DNA of 64,000 nt from Bryobacteraceae bacterium (GTDB lineage Bacteria; Acidobacteriota; Terriglobia; Bryobacterales; Bryobacteraceae), in contig CANGYQ010000018.1 in NCBI GenBank assembly GCA_947458745.1, positions 1-64,000 of the forward strand, in the 5' to 3' direction. The position numbers were made by a program, and so were the translations under genes. The notes under the pieces were generated by a model. That model searched no databases. It had not been told where the DNA came from and saw only the letters and a list, made by a program, of their open reading frames with translations. Each line of letters begins with the position of its first letter. Positions within the stretch are counted from its first letter, which is position 1. Shown in pieces: positions 42,816-52,700 of the stretch.

Positions 42816-44088
42816 GCGCTGGCTCCTCCGCCGTGCCCAGTTGTGAACCCTTCAGCGGGCCGCGCACCAGGAGTTGAAACAGAACATAGGCGACCGGGTG
42901 CATGCAGCCCATCAGCACAAAGATGGTTTCGTACCCAAAGGCCTGCACAATCTGCCCGGTCAACAAAGTGAACAACGTGCCGCCCAGCCCATTGCCGAAG
43001 GCGACGATGCCTGAAACGGAACCCACCACGCGCACGGGGTAGATGTCGTTGGTGACGGTCATGATGTTGGTCTTCCAGGCCATGTGCGCAAACGTGACCA
43101 CGCAGATCAGCGCCAGACACAAGGGACGCGAAGTGGTGAACGCCACCACGATGCTGAGCGGCATCAGCATCGCAAAAGGCAGCATCCCGGCGGATCGCGC
43201 CCGCAGCACTTCCCAGTTGCGGCGGATCAGGAAGCCGGAAAACCAGCCCCCAAAGATCGACCCCACATCGGCTGACAGATACGGCAACCACGCCAGCATG
43301 CCCATCTCCACCATCGTGAAGCCACGTTGCTCCACCAGATACTTGGGCAGCCAGAAGAGATAAAACCACCAGACCGGATCAGAAAAAAAGCGCGCCAGCA
43401 GCAGGCCCCAGGTCTGGCGGATCTTCAGCAGGTCCAGCCACCGGGTCTTGTGCGCGATGGCGGCCGGTGAGCGGCCTTCCATCACCAGCGTCCGCTCCTC
43501 CTCCGTGATGCGCGGGTGCTTCTCCGGGACGTAGTAGATCGCCAGCCACGCGGCCAGCCAGACAAAGCCCAAGGCTCCCGTCACCACAAAGGCCGAACGC
43601 CAGCCATAGGTGAGTGCCAGAAAGGTAACGCACGGCGTGGCAATGATCGCGCCCACGGCCGCGCCGGCGTTGACAAAACCACTGATCAACGCGCGTTCCT
43701 TGGCCGGATACCATTCGGAGGTGGCCTTGATCGCGGCCATAAAGTTGCCTGGCTCACCAATGCCCAGCAGGAAGCGGAACACTCCCAGGCTGAACGCCCC
43801 GGTCACCAGCGCATGCAGCATGTTGCTGACGGACCACCAGACCATAAAGACCGACAGCGACACGCGTGTGCCCCACCGGTCCACCAGCAACCCGGAGCCC
43901 AAATACATGGCCGTGTAGGCTGCCAGAAAAGCGGTGAGGATGTTCGAGTAAGCAACCGGAGAAAGGTTCAACTCCTTCGTCAGCATCGGAGCAACAACGG
44001 ACAGCGTCTGCCGGTCAATGTAGTTGATCACGGTCGCCGTGAACAACAGGCCCGCGATGATCCAACGAAGGTGAGGGATCTTCATCAC
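42802..44088 (-). CDS. MFS transporter, hexuronate/anion:cation symporter type
   Basis: A protein of 428 residues with twelve predicted membrane helices. Family signs are YIDRQTLSVVAP in helix 1, GLLVDRWGTRVS in the loop after helix 2, and LLGIGEPGNFMAAIKATSEW in helix 4/5, which is characteristic of the ACS family (ExuT, GudP, GarP). Those carriers import hexuronates, glucarate or galactarate. It overlaps the DapA-like gene by 4 bases (ATGA) and the racemase-like gene by 14, so transport, dehydration and cleavage genes are side by side. Confidence 0.9.
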   Translation of the reverse strand: MMKIPHLRWIIAGLLFTATVINYIDRQTLSVVAPMLTKELNLSPVAYSNILTAFLAAYTAMYLGSGLLVDRWGTRVSLSVFMVWWSVSNMLHALVTGAFSLGVFRFLLGIGEPGNFMAAIKATSEWYPAKERALISGFVNAGAAVGAIIATPCVTFLALTYGWRSAFVVTGALGFVWLAAWLAIYYVPEKHPRITEEERTLVMEGRSPAAIAHKTRWLDLLKIRQTWGLLLARFFSDPVWWFYLFWLPKYLVEQRGFTMVEMGMLAWLPYLSADVGSIFGGWFSGFLIRRNWEVLRARSAGMLPFAMLMPLSIVVAFTTSRPLCLALICVVTFAHMAWKTNIMTVTNDIYPVRVVGSVSGIVAFGNGLGGTLFTLLTGQIVQAFGYETIFVLMGCMHPVAYVLFQLLVRGPLKGSQLGTAEEPAHATA

Positions 44089-44975
44089 GCCACCCGCGCA
44101 ATCCGATCCCGCAGCACGGCCAGTTCGGCGGCGCTGGCCACATCAAGTGCGGAGGTAGGATGACGCACACGCTCACAAGCGATGACGCCTGCGGCTTTCA
44201 GGTTGTGCTTCATCGCCGAAACACCCATGCCGGGTTGCAGTTCAAAGCGGAGCAGCGGCAGGATGGCGGTAAACAGATCCCATGCCTCTTCCGTTCGGCC
44301 TGCCGTCAGATGGTCCCAAATGCGGACCAGCGGCGCAGTCAGGTCGCTGCCGGGCATCTGGCCGCGGGCACCGCGTTGGTACTCTTCGATCAAGAACTGG
44401 CAATTCAAGCCACCGAACAGAACTAGTTCGGGTGCGGCCTTGGCGACGGCTGATGTCTTGGGCGCGGTGGGTGGCGCTTCCACCTTGGCGTACTTGACGT
44501 GCTCGATCTCGCGCGACATGCGGGCCAGCAGCGCCGGGGGCATGGCCACCTGGGTCATCAACGGCGCGTCCTGCACCATGATGGGGATGTTGACGGCGCG
44601 GCTAATGGCGTCAAAGTAGAACATCAATCCCTCGCCATCGGTCTTGAGGAAGTAAGGCGGCAACACCATCAGGCCGTCCGCGCCAGCGTCCTGCATCTTG
44701 CGGCTCAGTTCGACGGCGGAGTCGGTGCCGGTGTGTCCGCTGGAGGCAATCAAGGGTACGCGGCCATCGACGCGCTGGCGGATGGCTTCCATCAGGCGCA
44801 GACGCTCAGCGTCGGTGAGCGTGTAGCCTTCGCTCGCATTGCCGAACAGTCCCAGGCCGTGGGCGCCTTGAGCCAATAAATAATCGACCAGCCGCAACTG
44901 GCTGTCGAGGTCGAGTGAGCCATCTTCAGCGAAAGTGGTGACCAGGATGGGGTAGATGCCGGAAAACGTTTTCAT
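44085..44975 (-). CDS. DapA/NanA-family aldolase with altered active-site loop
   Basis: A protein of 296 residues from the ATG at 44975. TIM-barrel aldolase: FSGIYPILVTTF at the N-terminus, GLFGNASEGYTL in place of the GTTGE loop, and the Schiff-base lysine in VKYAKVEAP (about 164). The catalytic tyrosine of DapA (YNxP) is replaced: the segment reads IPIMVQDAP with Gln at that place. This subgroup therefore probably does not act as dihydrodipicolinate synthase. Cleavage or dehydration of a keto-deoxy sugar acid would fit the flanking transporter and racemase-like genes. It starts 4 bases after the FGE-like gene. Confidence 0.88.
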   Translation of the reverse strand: MKTFSGIYPILVTTFAEDGSLDLDSQLRLVDYLLAQGAHGLGLFGNASEGYTLTDAERLRLMEAIRQRVDGRVPLIASSGHTGTDSAVELSRKMQDAGADGLMVLPPYFLKTDGEGLMFYFDAISRAVNIPIMVQDAPLMTQVAMPPALLARMSREIEHVKYAKVEAPPTAPKTSAVAKAAPELVLFGGLNCQFLIEEYQRGARGQMPGSDLTAPLVRIWDHLTAGRTEEAWDLFTAILPLLRFELQPGMGVSAMKHNLKAAGVIACERVRHPTSALDVASAAELAVLRDRIARVA

Positions 44976-44979
44976 GTGC

Positions 44980-45750
44980 TTAGTTCTTGTTCGGAATTGA
45001 TTGTGCGCAGCGGAAACCGATGTTGGGTTGGCGTTGCGAGGGCCGCACCCAATTGCGGAAGTAGACGGTGACGCGGCGTGGCGAATCGCTCCAGGCGCCG
45101 CCACGGATTACACGATAGAGCCCGTCAGCCGGCCCCGGCGGATTGGTGGTGGGCGACTTGGTGTAGTACTCGCGCTCAAACCAATCGGCGGTCCACTCCG
45201 ACAGGTTGCCCGCCATGTCGTAAAGGCCAAAAGCATTGGGCGGAAACTTCGCCACCTCGCGCGGCCCGGTCTCGACACCGGAGCGCAGCAGTTTCGAGTC
45301 GAACTTGTCGCCCCAAGGATAATCCTGTCCTTCCTGGCCGCCACGTGCCGCGCGCTCCCACTCGGCCTCGGTAGGCAGGCGTTGACCGCGGTATTCGCAA
45401 TAGTCCCGCGCATCATCCCAGGTGACATTGTAGGCGGCCACTTGCTCCAGGCCCGCCGGAACCTTGCCGTCCTTCCAGTGATAAGGCGTCGCCCGCCGCG
45501 TGGCTTTGGTGAACTCCGCGTACTGCGCGTGCGTCACTTCGGTGGCATCCAGGCGAAACGCGTCAAGCGTCACCTCATGCACCGGACGGTCATCAAGCAG
45601 TACCTGGGGGCGCATCTTGGTCTTGTCGTCGTCCGTCAACTTGTGCCGGCCCATGCTGAACGTGCCCGCTGGAATCACCACGGACTGGGCGGAGGTGGTG
45701 ACGGCCAGTCCGGCTAGCAAGGCCAACGTCAAGGTGCCCGGCGGCATCAC
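44980..45750 (-). CDS. SUMF1/formylglycine-generating enzyme-like domain protein, secreted
   Basis: A protein of 256 residues with signal peptide MMPPGTLTLALLAGLAVTTSAQ. The FGE-sulfatase domain is complete in outline: FSMGRHK, RPVHEVTLDAFRLDATEVTHAQY, RLPTEAEWERAARGG, YPWGD, NAFGLYDMAGNLSEWTADW, RVIRGGAWSD and NIGFRCAQ. True FGEs need two cysteines after RGGSW; here that stretch reads RGGAWSDSPRRVTVYFRNW with none, so oxidation of sulfatase cysteine is not expected. It may be a binding or non-FGE catalytic member. It overlaps the DUF1501 gene by 4 bases. Confidence 0.85.
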   Translation of the reverse strand: MMPPGTLTLALLAGLAVTTSAQSVVIPAGTFSMGRHKLTDDDKTKMRPQVLLDDRPVHEVTLDAFRLDATEVTHAQYAEFTKATRRATPYHWKDGKVPAGLEQVAAYNVTWDDARDYCEYRGQRLPTEAEWERAARGGQEGQDYPWGDKFDSKLLRSGVETGPREVAKFPPNAFGLYDMAGNLSEWTADWFEREYYTKSPTTNPPGPADGLYRVIRGGAWSDSPRRVTVYFRNWVRPSQRQPNIGFRCAQSIPNKN

Positions 45751-47147
45751 ACAAACAGCTCAGCAATCTCGTCGTCCATCACCATCTCGGTGGCGCCCAG
45801 CACGTCCACGTAACGATAGGCGCGCTTGGACGGCGTGTTGGTGATCTCTTTGCGCCAGTCGATGCCCAGGGCGGAGTAGATGGAGGCGTAGATGTTCTCG
45901 GTCTTGATCTGGGACTTCTTGTACTTCCAGCCATTGTCGATGACATGCTCGCCGGTCGCGTCCGTCTTGCCGATGATGCGGCCCGGTTTGGTACCGCCAC
46001 CAGCGAACAGCGAGACGTAGGCCAGGTTGTAGTGATGCCGTCCCGCGATGCCGTTCAGCGGTCCAGGCACGCGGCCAAACTCAGTGGCTACGGCAATGAA
46101 AGTTTCATCAAGCAGCGTCTTGCCGGCTTCGCGCGGCGATGGCGTGGATCCCAAGTCGCGCAGCAGGTTCGCGAGCGCCCGGTCAAACTCATTACACCGG
46201 ATGTAGTGGTTGGACTTCTTGGCGTGATTGTAGATGTCCCGGTGGTGGTCCCAGTCCGGGTGCGTGATGTGGATGTAGCGTGTGCCCGCGTCGGCTTTGA
46301 CCAGATTGCGGGCCAGCAGGCAACCCAGGCCCACTTCGTTCGCGCCATAGCGTGCAGTCTCTTCTTTTGACATCGCAAACGCCTGCGGCCAACGCGGGTC
46401 GCCCAGGATCTGGTAGGCCGATTGTTGGAAATCGCCGAAGGTGCCGAAGGAACGGTCCCGCCCGCCCCGGTTGGGCGTCATCACTTTGTCCAGCTCTTTG
46501 AGTAAGCGGTAGCGCTCTTCGAGCACCGCCATCGCTTCCTTGGACGAGGGAGCTGCGCCCGCGCCGGACTTCAGGTTGACATCCAGCACGGAATGGCGCG
46601 GATGCAGGAAGCCAGTGGAGAGCGCGCCACAGCCGGACGTGTCCAGGTTGCAGCCGATGTAGGTGGGGAACGTGTCCTGCGGGCGGCGTTGCGATTCCAG
46701 TTCCATCGCCACCACCGATCCGACGCTCGGGATCTCGGAAGCCAGCGGCGGATTCAGCGGACGCCCCGCTTGGTTGTAATACTGGCCGCGGAAGTGCACC
46801 ACTTCGTGGCTCTTCATGGAGCGCACGACGGTTAGCTTGTCCATCTCTTTCGACAGCTCCGGGAAGAGGCGATGGCTCAAGTAGAGATCGTTCTTGATGG
46901 GCCGGACGTCGAAGTCCTTTTGCGTGCCTTCCCCTTCTTTGAAGTCAAAACTGTCGATGTGCGAAAGTGCGCCCGCCAACTCGATCAGGATGCAAAACCG
47001 CGCCGTGCCCCGCGGGTTGGTGCGGCCAGCGGCGCGGAGTTGGACGGGCATCAAGGCCTGGTCGGCGAATGCGCCCAACAGACCATAACCGCCCAATTTC
47101 AAGATGTCGCGGCGGGCGGGGAAGAGTTGGGAGATACGCTTCTGCAT
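45747..47147 (-). CDS. DUF1501 family protein
   Basis: A protein of 466 residues with a leader carrying twin arginines (PARRDILKLGGYGLLGAF). DUF1501 features include FCILIELAGALSHIDSFDFK, SMKSHEVVHFRGQYYNQAG, HPDWDHHRDIYNHAKK, ALANLLRDLGS and VATEFGRVP. It is only distantly similar to the DUF1501 protein at 35611-37050 and lacks that protein's GGPSH form. Standing next to the DUF1549 gene (9-base gap) it makes the usual DUF1549-DUF1501 pair. The biochemical role is unknown. Confidence 0.88.
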   Translation of the reverse strand: MQKRISQLFPARRDILKLGGYGLLGAFADQALMPVQLRAAGRTNPRGTARFCILIELAGALSHIDSFDFKEGEGTQKDFDVRPIKNDLYLSHRLFPELSKEMDKLTVVRSMKSHEVVHFRGQYYNQAGRPLNPPLASEIPSVGSVVAMELESQRRPQDTFPTYIGCNLDTSGCGALSTGFLHPRHSVLDVNLKSGAGAAPSSKEAMAVLEERYRLLKELDKVMTPNRGGRDRSFGTFGDFQQSAYQILGDPRWPQAFAMSKEETARYGANEVGLGCLLARNLVKADAGTRYIHITHPDWDHHRDIYNHAKKSNHYIRCNEFDRALANLLRDLGSTPSPREAGKTLLDETFIAVATEFGRVPGPLNGIAGRHHYNLAYVSLFAGGGTKPGRIIGKTDATGEHVIDNGWKYKKSQIKTENIYASIYSALGIDWRKEITNTPSKRAYRYVDVLGATEMVMDDEIAELFV

Positions 47148-47156
47148 AGTGTGTCT

Positions 47157-48917
47157 CTAGTAGTTGAAAAGAAACTCGGGGCTGTTCAGCAACGCCCACT
47201 GCAGGTTCTCCGCACCCCGGCGGCGGTCTGGGGCGAGGGTCTTCAGTCCCACCGTTGCTTCCGCCGGCGTGGGTTTGCGGGAGATGGTGTGCAGAAAGAT
47301 CTGCTCTACCAGCCGCCGGTCATCTTTCTCGGAATCGAGCAGCATCTTCACCAGGCCGCCTTTGGAGGAGTCAATGCGATCGGTGACGACCTTCGATTGC
47401 ATCATCAACATCGCCTGCAAGGATGATGGCGGCACCTTCTTGGGCATGTCGTCACGGTTCGATTGCCCGAACGTCTTCATGAAGCCTTGTACTTCGGCGT
47501 CGGCTTTCTTGGGCTCCGGCATCTGCATCACCATGCCCACCTTCTCCGTGCCGCTCGAGAACTTGCCGGGGCGCCCGGTGGCCAGCGCGATCGAATCATG
47601 CAACTCCGCGGCACTCAACATCCGGACGTACTTGCGGGCGTAGTAGCTGGCATATCGATCCTGCCATTCGCCCGGGAACCGGCTGCTCAGCTGATAGGCG
47701 CTGGAGTTCATCACCGTTCGCACATAGTGTTTGAAGCTGTGGTTGTGCTCAGCGAAGTCGTCGGCCAAGGCGTCGAGCAGTTTCGGATTGGTGGCTTGAT
47801 CGGTGCGCAGCAAATCGAAGTCGTCCACCGGTTCGACAATGCCGAACCCCATCAGCTCGCCCCAAATGCGGTTGGCAAATGCGCGCCGGAACTGCGGGTG
47901 GCTGGTCATGATGCGGGCCAGTGCGTCGCGGTGATTCTCACCGGGCTTGGGGCGCTCGCCGCCCAAGATAAAGCGCGGAGAGGCATCACCACCACGGCGC
48001 GGCACTCGGACGATCGATTCAGCCTTGGCGTCATAATCAGGGCCCGTGTCATCCACCGTGTACTCGGTGTTGGCCTGATAACCGTTCTCCCAGTTCATGA
48101 TCTGCCGCGTGCGGCCAAAGAACGCCGCCTGCCCAAAGAATTCGTCCCGCTTCTTCGTGGTCAGAAACTGGTTCACCTTCTCCAGGTGATGCACCCCGTC
48201 ATGGCAGGAAATGCAAGCCAGATTTAGGCCCAGAAAGACCTTGGAGTAAGTCACCGTGAACTCATCCACCGTATCCGGCTGATTCACCAGATCGTGCGCA
48301 TCCGGCGCTTCCGGATCGTCTTTGGCCTTCACGAAATCACGCGCATAGTACATGCCCGCCGGCACAGAAAAGCTGGTCTTGCCCGCGCCGGTCAACAAGT
48401 CCGTCACCACCTCGGTATACGGCCGGTCCAGCTTCAGCCACTCGCGCAGCCAGAAGTGGAACAAGTTTAAGCCGGAGCCCATGCGGCCGCCCGCGCGGAA
48501 CAGGTCCTCAAAGTAGTACGTCCAGCGATCGATGAAGGCGTCGCTATCAGTCAACTTCTCGATCAGGTGTTGGCGTTTCGCCCGATCCTTGCTTTCGAGA
48601 AACGCCGCCAGTTCCGCGGGTGGCGGAATGCGGCCCGTGGCATCAAGCCACGCCCGTCGGGCAAACTCTTCGTCGCTGGCCAGCGGCGCATGTGGAATGC
48701 CGTCCTTCTTCATCCGGCCGAAGACATGATCATCGATAAAGTTGCGGTGCGGCACCGGAGCAGAAACCACGGCCCGGCCCGGCGAATACCGCGCCGTGAT
48801 CGCCGAAGCGGCCTTCGCCTTGTCCGGCTGTGGCTCAATCATCGGCGCATGCGCGCGTTCGAGTTCCGGCGTCTGCGCCAGCGCGACAAAAGGGACGAAG
48901 AAGAGGATCCGGTTCAT
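47157..48917 (-). CDS. DUF1549/DUF1553 domain protein
   Basis: A protein of 586 residues with signal peptide MNRILFFVPFVALAQ. DUF1549 spans about 60-260 (ASDEEFARRAWLDATGRIP, YTEVVTDLLTG, LNLACISCHDGVHHLEK), and DUF1553 about 330-570 (RPKPGENHRDALARIMTSHPQFRRAFANRIWGELMGFGIV, NSSAYQLSSRF, ...SRKPTPAEA, ALLNSPEFLFNY). CISCH at the end of DUF1549 is a heme c attachment motif. Such proteins are abundant in Planctomycetes/Verrucomicrobia and are often linked to secreted polysaccharide breakdown, without a defined activity. It overlaps the NHL gene by 4 bases. Confidence 0.9.
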   Translation of the reverse strand: MNRILFFVPFVALAQTPELERAHAPMIEPQPDKAKAASAITARYSPGRAVVSAPVPHRNFIDDHVFGRMKKDGIPHAPLASDEEFARRAWLDATGRIPPPAELAAFLESKDRAKRQHLIEKLTDSDAFIDRWTYYFEDLFRAGGRMGSGLNLFHFWLREWLKLDRPYTEVVTDLLTGAGKTSFSVPAGMYYARDFVKAKDDPEAPDAHDLVNQPDTVDEFTVTYSKVFLGLNLACISCHDGVHHLEKVNQFLTTKKRDEFFGQAAFFGRTRQIMNWENGYQANTEYTVDDTGPDYDAKAESIVRVPRRGGDASPRFILGGERPKPGENHRDALARIMTSHPQFRRAFANRIWGELMGFGIVEPVDDFDLLRTDQATNPKLLDALADDFAEHNHSFKHYVRTVMNSSAYQLSSRFPGEWQDRYASYYARKYVRMLSAAELHDSIALATGRPGKFSSGTEKVGMVMQMPEPKKADAEVQGFMKTFGQSNRDDMPKKVPPSSLQAMLMMQSKVVTDRIDSSKGGLVKMLLDSEKDDRRLVEQIFLHTISRKPTPAEATVGLKTLAPDRRRGAENLQWALLNSPEFLFNY

Positions 48918-49762
48918 GGACGTTTCTTGAAGATCTGCACTCGCTTACCATTCACTTCGGCGACGTAGAGGTTACCCTTGCGGTCCACCGACATCAGGTG
49001 AGGCAGTTGCAGCGTCTGCGAATCGCCCCACTGTTCTTCAATCTTCCCGCTTGCGAGACCGAAATGGAAAATCTTGTTGACGTCCCCTTCGGAGACCAGC
49101 AGTTGCTTGTCCTTCACCAGCAAGCCGAACGGGTTGCCGAAGCCGGACCAAGCTGCGATGAACTTGCCCGTTCCATCAAAGACCTGGACACGGTTGTTGC
49201 CGCGATCAGCGACATAGATGCGGCCTTGTTTGTCGATGGCAAGGCCATGGGCGGTGGAGAACTCAGACTCTCCCTTGCCCTTCTTCCCCCACTGGCCGAC
49301 GAAGCGCCCGGTTGAATCCAGGTGCACAATGCGGCCATTGCCGGAATCGGCCACATAGATGTCGCCCTTGGATGAGAACACCAAATCATCGGGCGAACGG
49401 AAGTGCTTTTCATCACCACCACCGACGCCCACTTCTCCCAACGTGCGGAGCAGTTGACCGTCGGGTGAGAACTCGCGGATCGCGTGATTGCCGTTGTCCG
49501 TGGTCCACACGTGGCCGTTGCGTGAGGTGCGGAGGCCATGGGCCACTTTGAACATCCCCGCGCCCCAACCCTTCAGGTAGTTGCCCTGGGCATCGAACTT
49601 CACCAGTGGTGGTTCACCACGGTGAAGGACGTAGATGTGGCCTTTGCGGTCCACCTCCACGGCCGACATCGGCCCCAGCTTCACCTCTGGCGGGATGCGG
49701 AGGAAGCCGCCAGAAACATAGGGGTCCAGAGCGGCCAGCGTGAGTGCGAGGAGAGGCAGCAT
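48914..49762 (-). CDS. Secreted NHL-repeat beta-propeller protein
   Basis: A protein of 282 residues with a short signal peptide (MLPLLALTLAAL). About six NHL repeats follow, for example DRKGHIYVLHRG, TSRNGHVWTTDNGNHAIREFSPDG, SSKGDIYVADSGNGRIVHLD, DKQGRIYVADRGNNRVQVFDGTG and DRKGNLYVAEVNGKRVQIF. The fold serves for binding protein or carbohydrate and is shared with peptidylglycine amidating lyase; no lyase metal site is evident. It lies between the receptor (5-base gap) and the DUF1549 gene (ATGA overlap), so it may help capture substrate for the receptor. Confidence 0.88.
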   Translation of the reverse strand: MLPLLALTLAALDPYVSGGFLRIPPEVKLGPMSAVEVDRKGHIYVLHRGEPPLVKFDAQGNYLKGWGAGMFKVAHGLRTSRNGHVWTTDNGNHAIREFSPDGQLLRTLGEVGVGGGDEKHFRSPDDLVFSSKGDIYVADSGNGRIVHLDSTGRFVGQWGKKGKGESEFSTAHGLAIDKQGRIYVADRGNNRVQVFDGTGKFIAAWSGFGNPFGLLVKDKQLLVSEGDVNKIFHFGLASGKIEEQWGDSQTLQLPHLMSVDRKGNLYVAEVNGKRVQIFKKRP

Positions 49763-49767
49763 GGCAA

Positions 49768-52700
49768 CTAGAAGATTAGCTTCAAGGCGAGCTGGATGTT
49801 GCGGGCATCGCGGGCCGACGTAATCGTCGCGAAGGTGCCGCTGCGGTTACGGCCATCGGGTCCGGCCACAAAGCCACCATTGGGCAGCCCCAGGTTCACG
49901 GAGTTGAGGAAGTTAAACGCCTCCGCCCGGAACTGGAGGTTGAAGCGCTCCGTCAACTTGTTGTTCTTGATCATCGACAGATCCCAGTTGAACGTCCCGG
50001 GTCCGCGGACATCGGGCAGCGCGCGGCCGATGTTACCAAACGTGAAGTTCGCCGGGTTGGTGAAGACTTCCGTGTTGAACCACTTCTGCGCGCTCGAATT
50101 GCTGATCTCGGCGCTGACGCCGGTGGAATCCGGACGGCTGGCGCGGAAGTTACTGGCACCCGTAATCGCCACCGGCAAGCCGGTCTGCATGATGCCGATC
50201 GTATTCACCTGCCAGCCACCGATCACTTTATTGACGAAGCCCGCGCCTCGGCCGAAGGGCAGTTCGTAGAGCAAGCTCACCACCCCGCGCCGTGAGACGT
50301 CGGTGGGATCAACGGAACGCTCCAGGCGGCGGTTGAACTTCGAATCCTGGTAGGCCGTGAAGTTGGTTTGCTCAATAGCACCAAAGTTCACGGGCGTTCC
50401 CAGGCCTTCGGAGATGATCTTGCCGCCGGTGAAGTTAAACATCACGGTCAACCCCTTGGACATGCGCTTTTCGACGCTGACGATAAACAGGTGCGACGTA
50501 TAGTGGCCCATACGCGGGTTGCGGACCGTCAGATTCTGGTAGTGCGGGAAAGGCCGCAGCGACTGTTCGCGCGTAATCGTGGCCGCGCCCAGCGCGCCCG
50601 GAACCCGGCCCGCATTCGGGTTGGGGACATTCTGCTGCAAGTCCAACCCTAGAGCCAGAAAGCGGTTGTCCAGCTGGTTCATGTCGTAGCCGCCCGAAGT
50701 GAAGTGGCTGCCGATGTTGCCCGTGTAGGAGACGTCCACCAACACCCGGCCCGGCAACTGGTGCTGCATCGACATCGAGAACTGGTGCGAAGTTGGCGTG
50801 GTGCCCAAGGTCTCGTCATAGCTGACGCCCTGGCCCAGAAACGCCGCCGGGCCCAGGTTGCGGCCCTGCGGCTGGATGAACGGTGTAGGCGGCCCATCGC
50901 TGAACTTGAAGGCCCGGACGTTGGCATTGCTAGCTACATAATTAGTGCCGGTGTTGGCAAAGCCATTCACGCTGCCATAGTTCTCCCGCCAGAACTGTGA
51001 CGGGTAATAGATGCCGTAGCCGCCGCGCAGCACGGTCTTGCCATTGCCGCGCAGGTCATAGGCAAAGCCCACGCGAGGGCTGAAGTCGTTCAAGTCCTCT
51101 TTGCGGAAGTTGCGCGGTTGGCCGTTGGCCCCCGCGAAGACAATGCCGCCCACCAGGCCATTGGGCAGCACCAGCGTCGGATCGAAATTGGTGACGCCGT
51201 TGTTGGCTTCCACCGGCTGTGTCTGATAGTCCCACCGCAGGCCGAGGTTCAGCGTCAGCCGCCGGGTGACCTTCCAGTCATCCTGCACGAAGATCGAATA
51301 CGTCTTTCCGCGCTGCGATTCACCCAAGTGCGTCGTTCCGCTGGCGCTGGCCACTTCACCCAGCAGGAAGCTGGCGTAGGCCGATCCATTGCCCGCGGGA
51401 GACTGCGGATTGCCGGTCAAGCCGGCGTTGAAGTTGAAGTTGCCCGACGGTGAGCTGCGCTGCAGGTTGTTGCCTTGCAGCGTGCGGAAGTCGAACCCAA
51501 CCTTCACCGTGTGGTTGCCCGCGATCTTGGTGACCATGTCGAAGATCTGCGTATTGATGCTGGCGCGCAGCCCGGCGGTGCCCGTGTTGAATCCGGCCAG
51601 GCCATTGGAGATGCCGGGGAACGTATCCGGCGGAACCGTTGACGGCAGGCCCAGCTTGCCCGGCCAGCCGCCGCCAAAGCTGCGCACGATGAACGGGAAG
51701 TAGCCGCGCGTCACGCCCAGCCGCAACTCATTCAGTAATGTTGGCGCAAACGTGTGCGTGTCGGAGAGTACGAAGTTCTTGTTCTCCAGGGCATCGTCCC
51801 GCTTCGCGACCACGGGGTTGGGGTAGATGGCACCGCCATTGTCCGTCTCGTGCAGAAAGTAAGAGTAGCGGGCAAACATCGAATTCTTGTCGCTAAAGCG
51901 ATGGTCGCCCTTAATGGTGTACTGCCGCATGTTGCGCACCTCGCTGGCCACGTTCTGGAAGTTGTTGGCGTTGGTGAAGCGGTCGGTGGGCGTCCGGTTC
52001 GGCAGCGGGTAGAACTCGTTGATCTTCTGCGAGACCGGGTCCAGCCGGTTGGTCGGCAGGCGATTGGCGCTGAAGGGGTCGCGCAGGAAGCCCGCGCCGT
52101 TGGGATTGGCGCGCGTGGTGGCCGGATCGTAAAGGATCACCTGACGCCCGGCTGTATCAAACAGATCGGAGAAATCACCTGTGCGTTGCTGTGCCGTGGG
52201 GAAGCTGCCGATGGGCGTGGTCGAACGGCGGAACTTGTATTCTTCCCAATTGCCGAAGAAGAACGTCCGGTCCTTGATCACCGGCCCGCCGGCGGAGACG
52301 CCGTACTGGTTGTAGCGGAAAGGCGGCTTGCTGACGGCGAACGTGTTGCGCGCGTCGAGTTGTTGGTTGCGCAGAAACTCATAGGCGGTGCCGTGGAACT
52401 GGTTGGTGCCGCTCTTGGTCACCATGTTGATGACGCCGCCGCCAGTAAAGCCGAACTCCGCCGACATGGTGCCTGATTGCACCTTAAACTCTTCCACTGC
52501 GTCCACGGCGGGGCTGATCGCCACTTCGCCAATGTAGCTTTGGATGTTGTTGCCGCCGTCCAGCGCCTGGGCGTTCATCGCGTTCGGTCCACCGTTGATC
52601 GAGATGGACGAAAGCTGGATGCCGCGATCGCCAAAGCCGGAATTGGTCGGCCCGGCATTGGATTTCACACTGGGCGTCAGCAGCGTCAAGGCCAGCGCAT

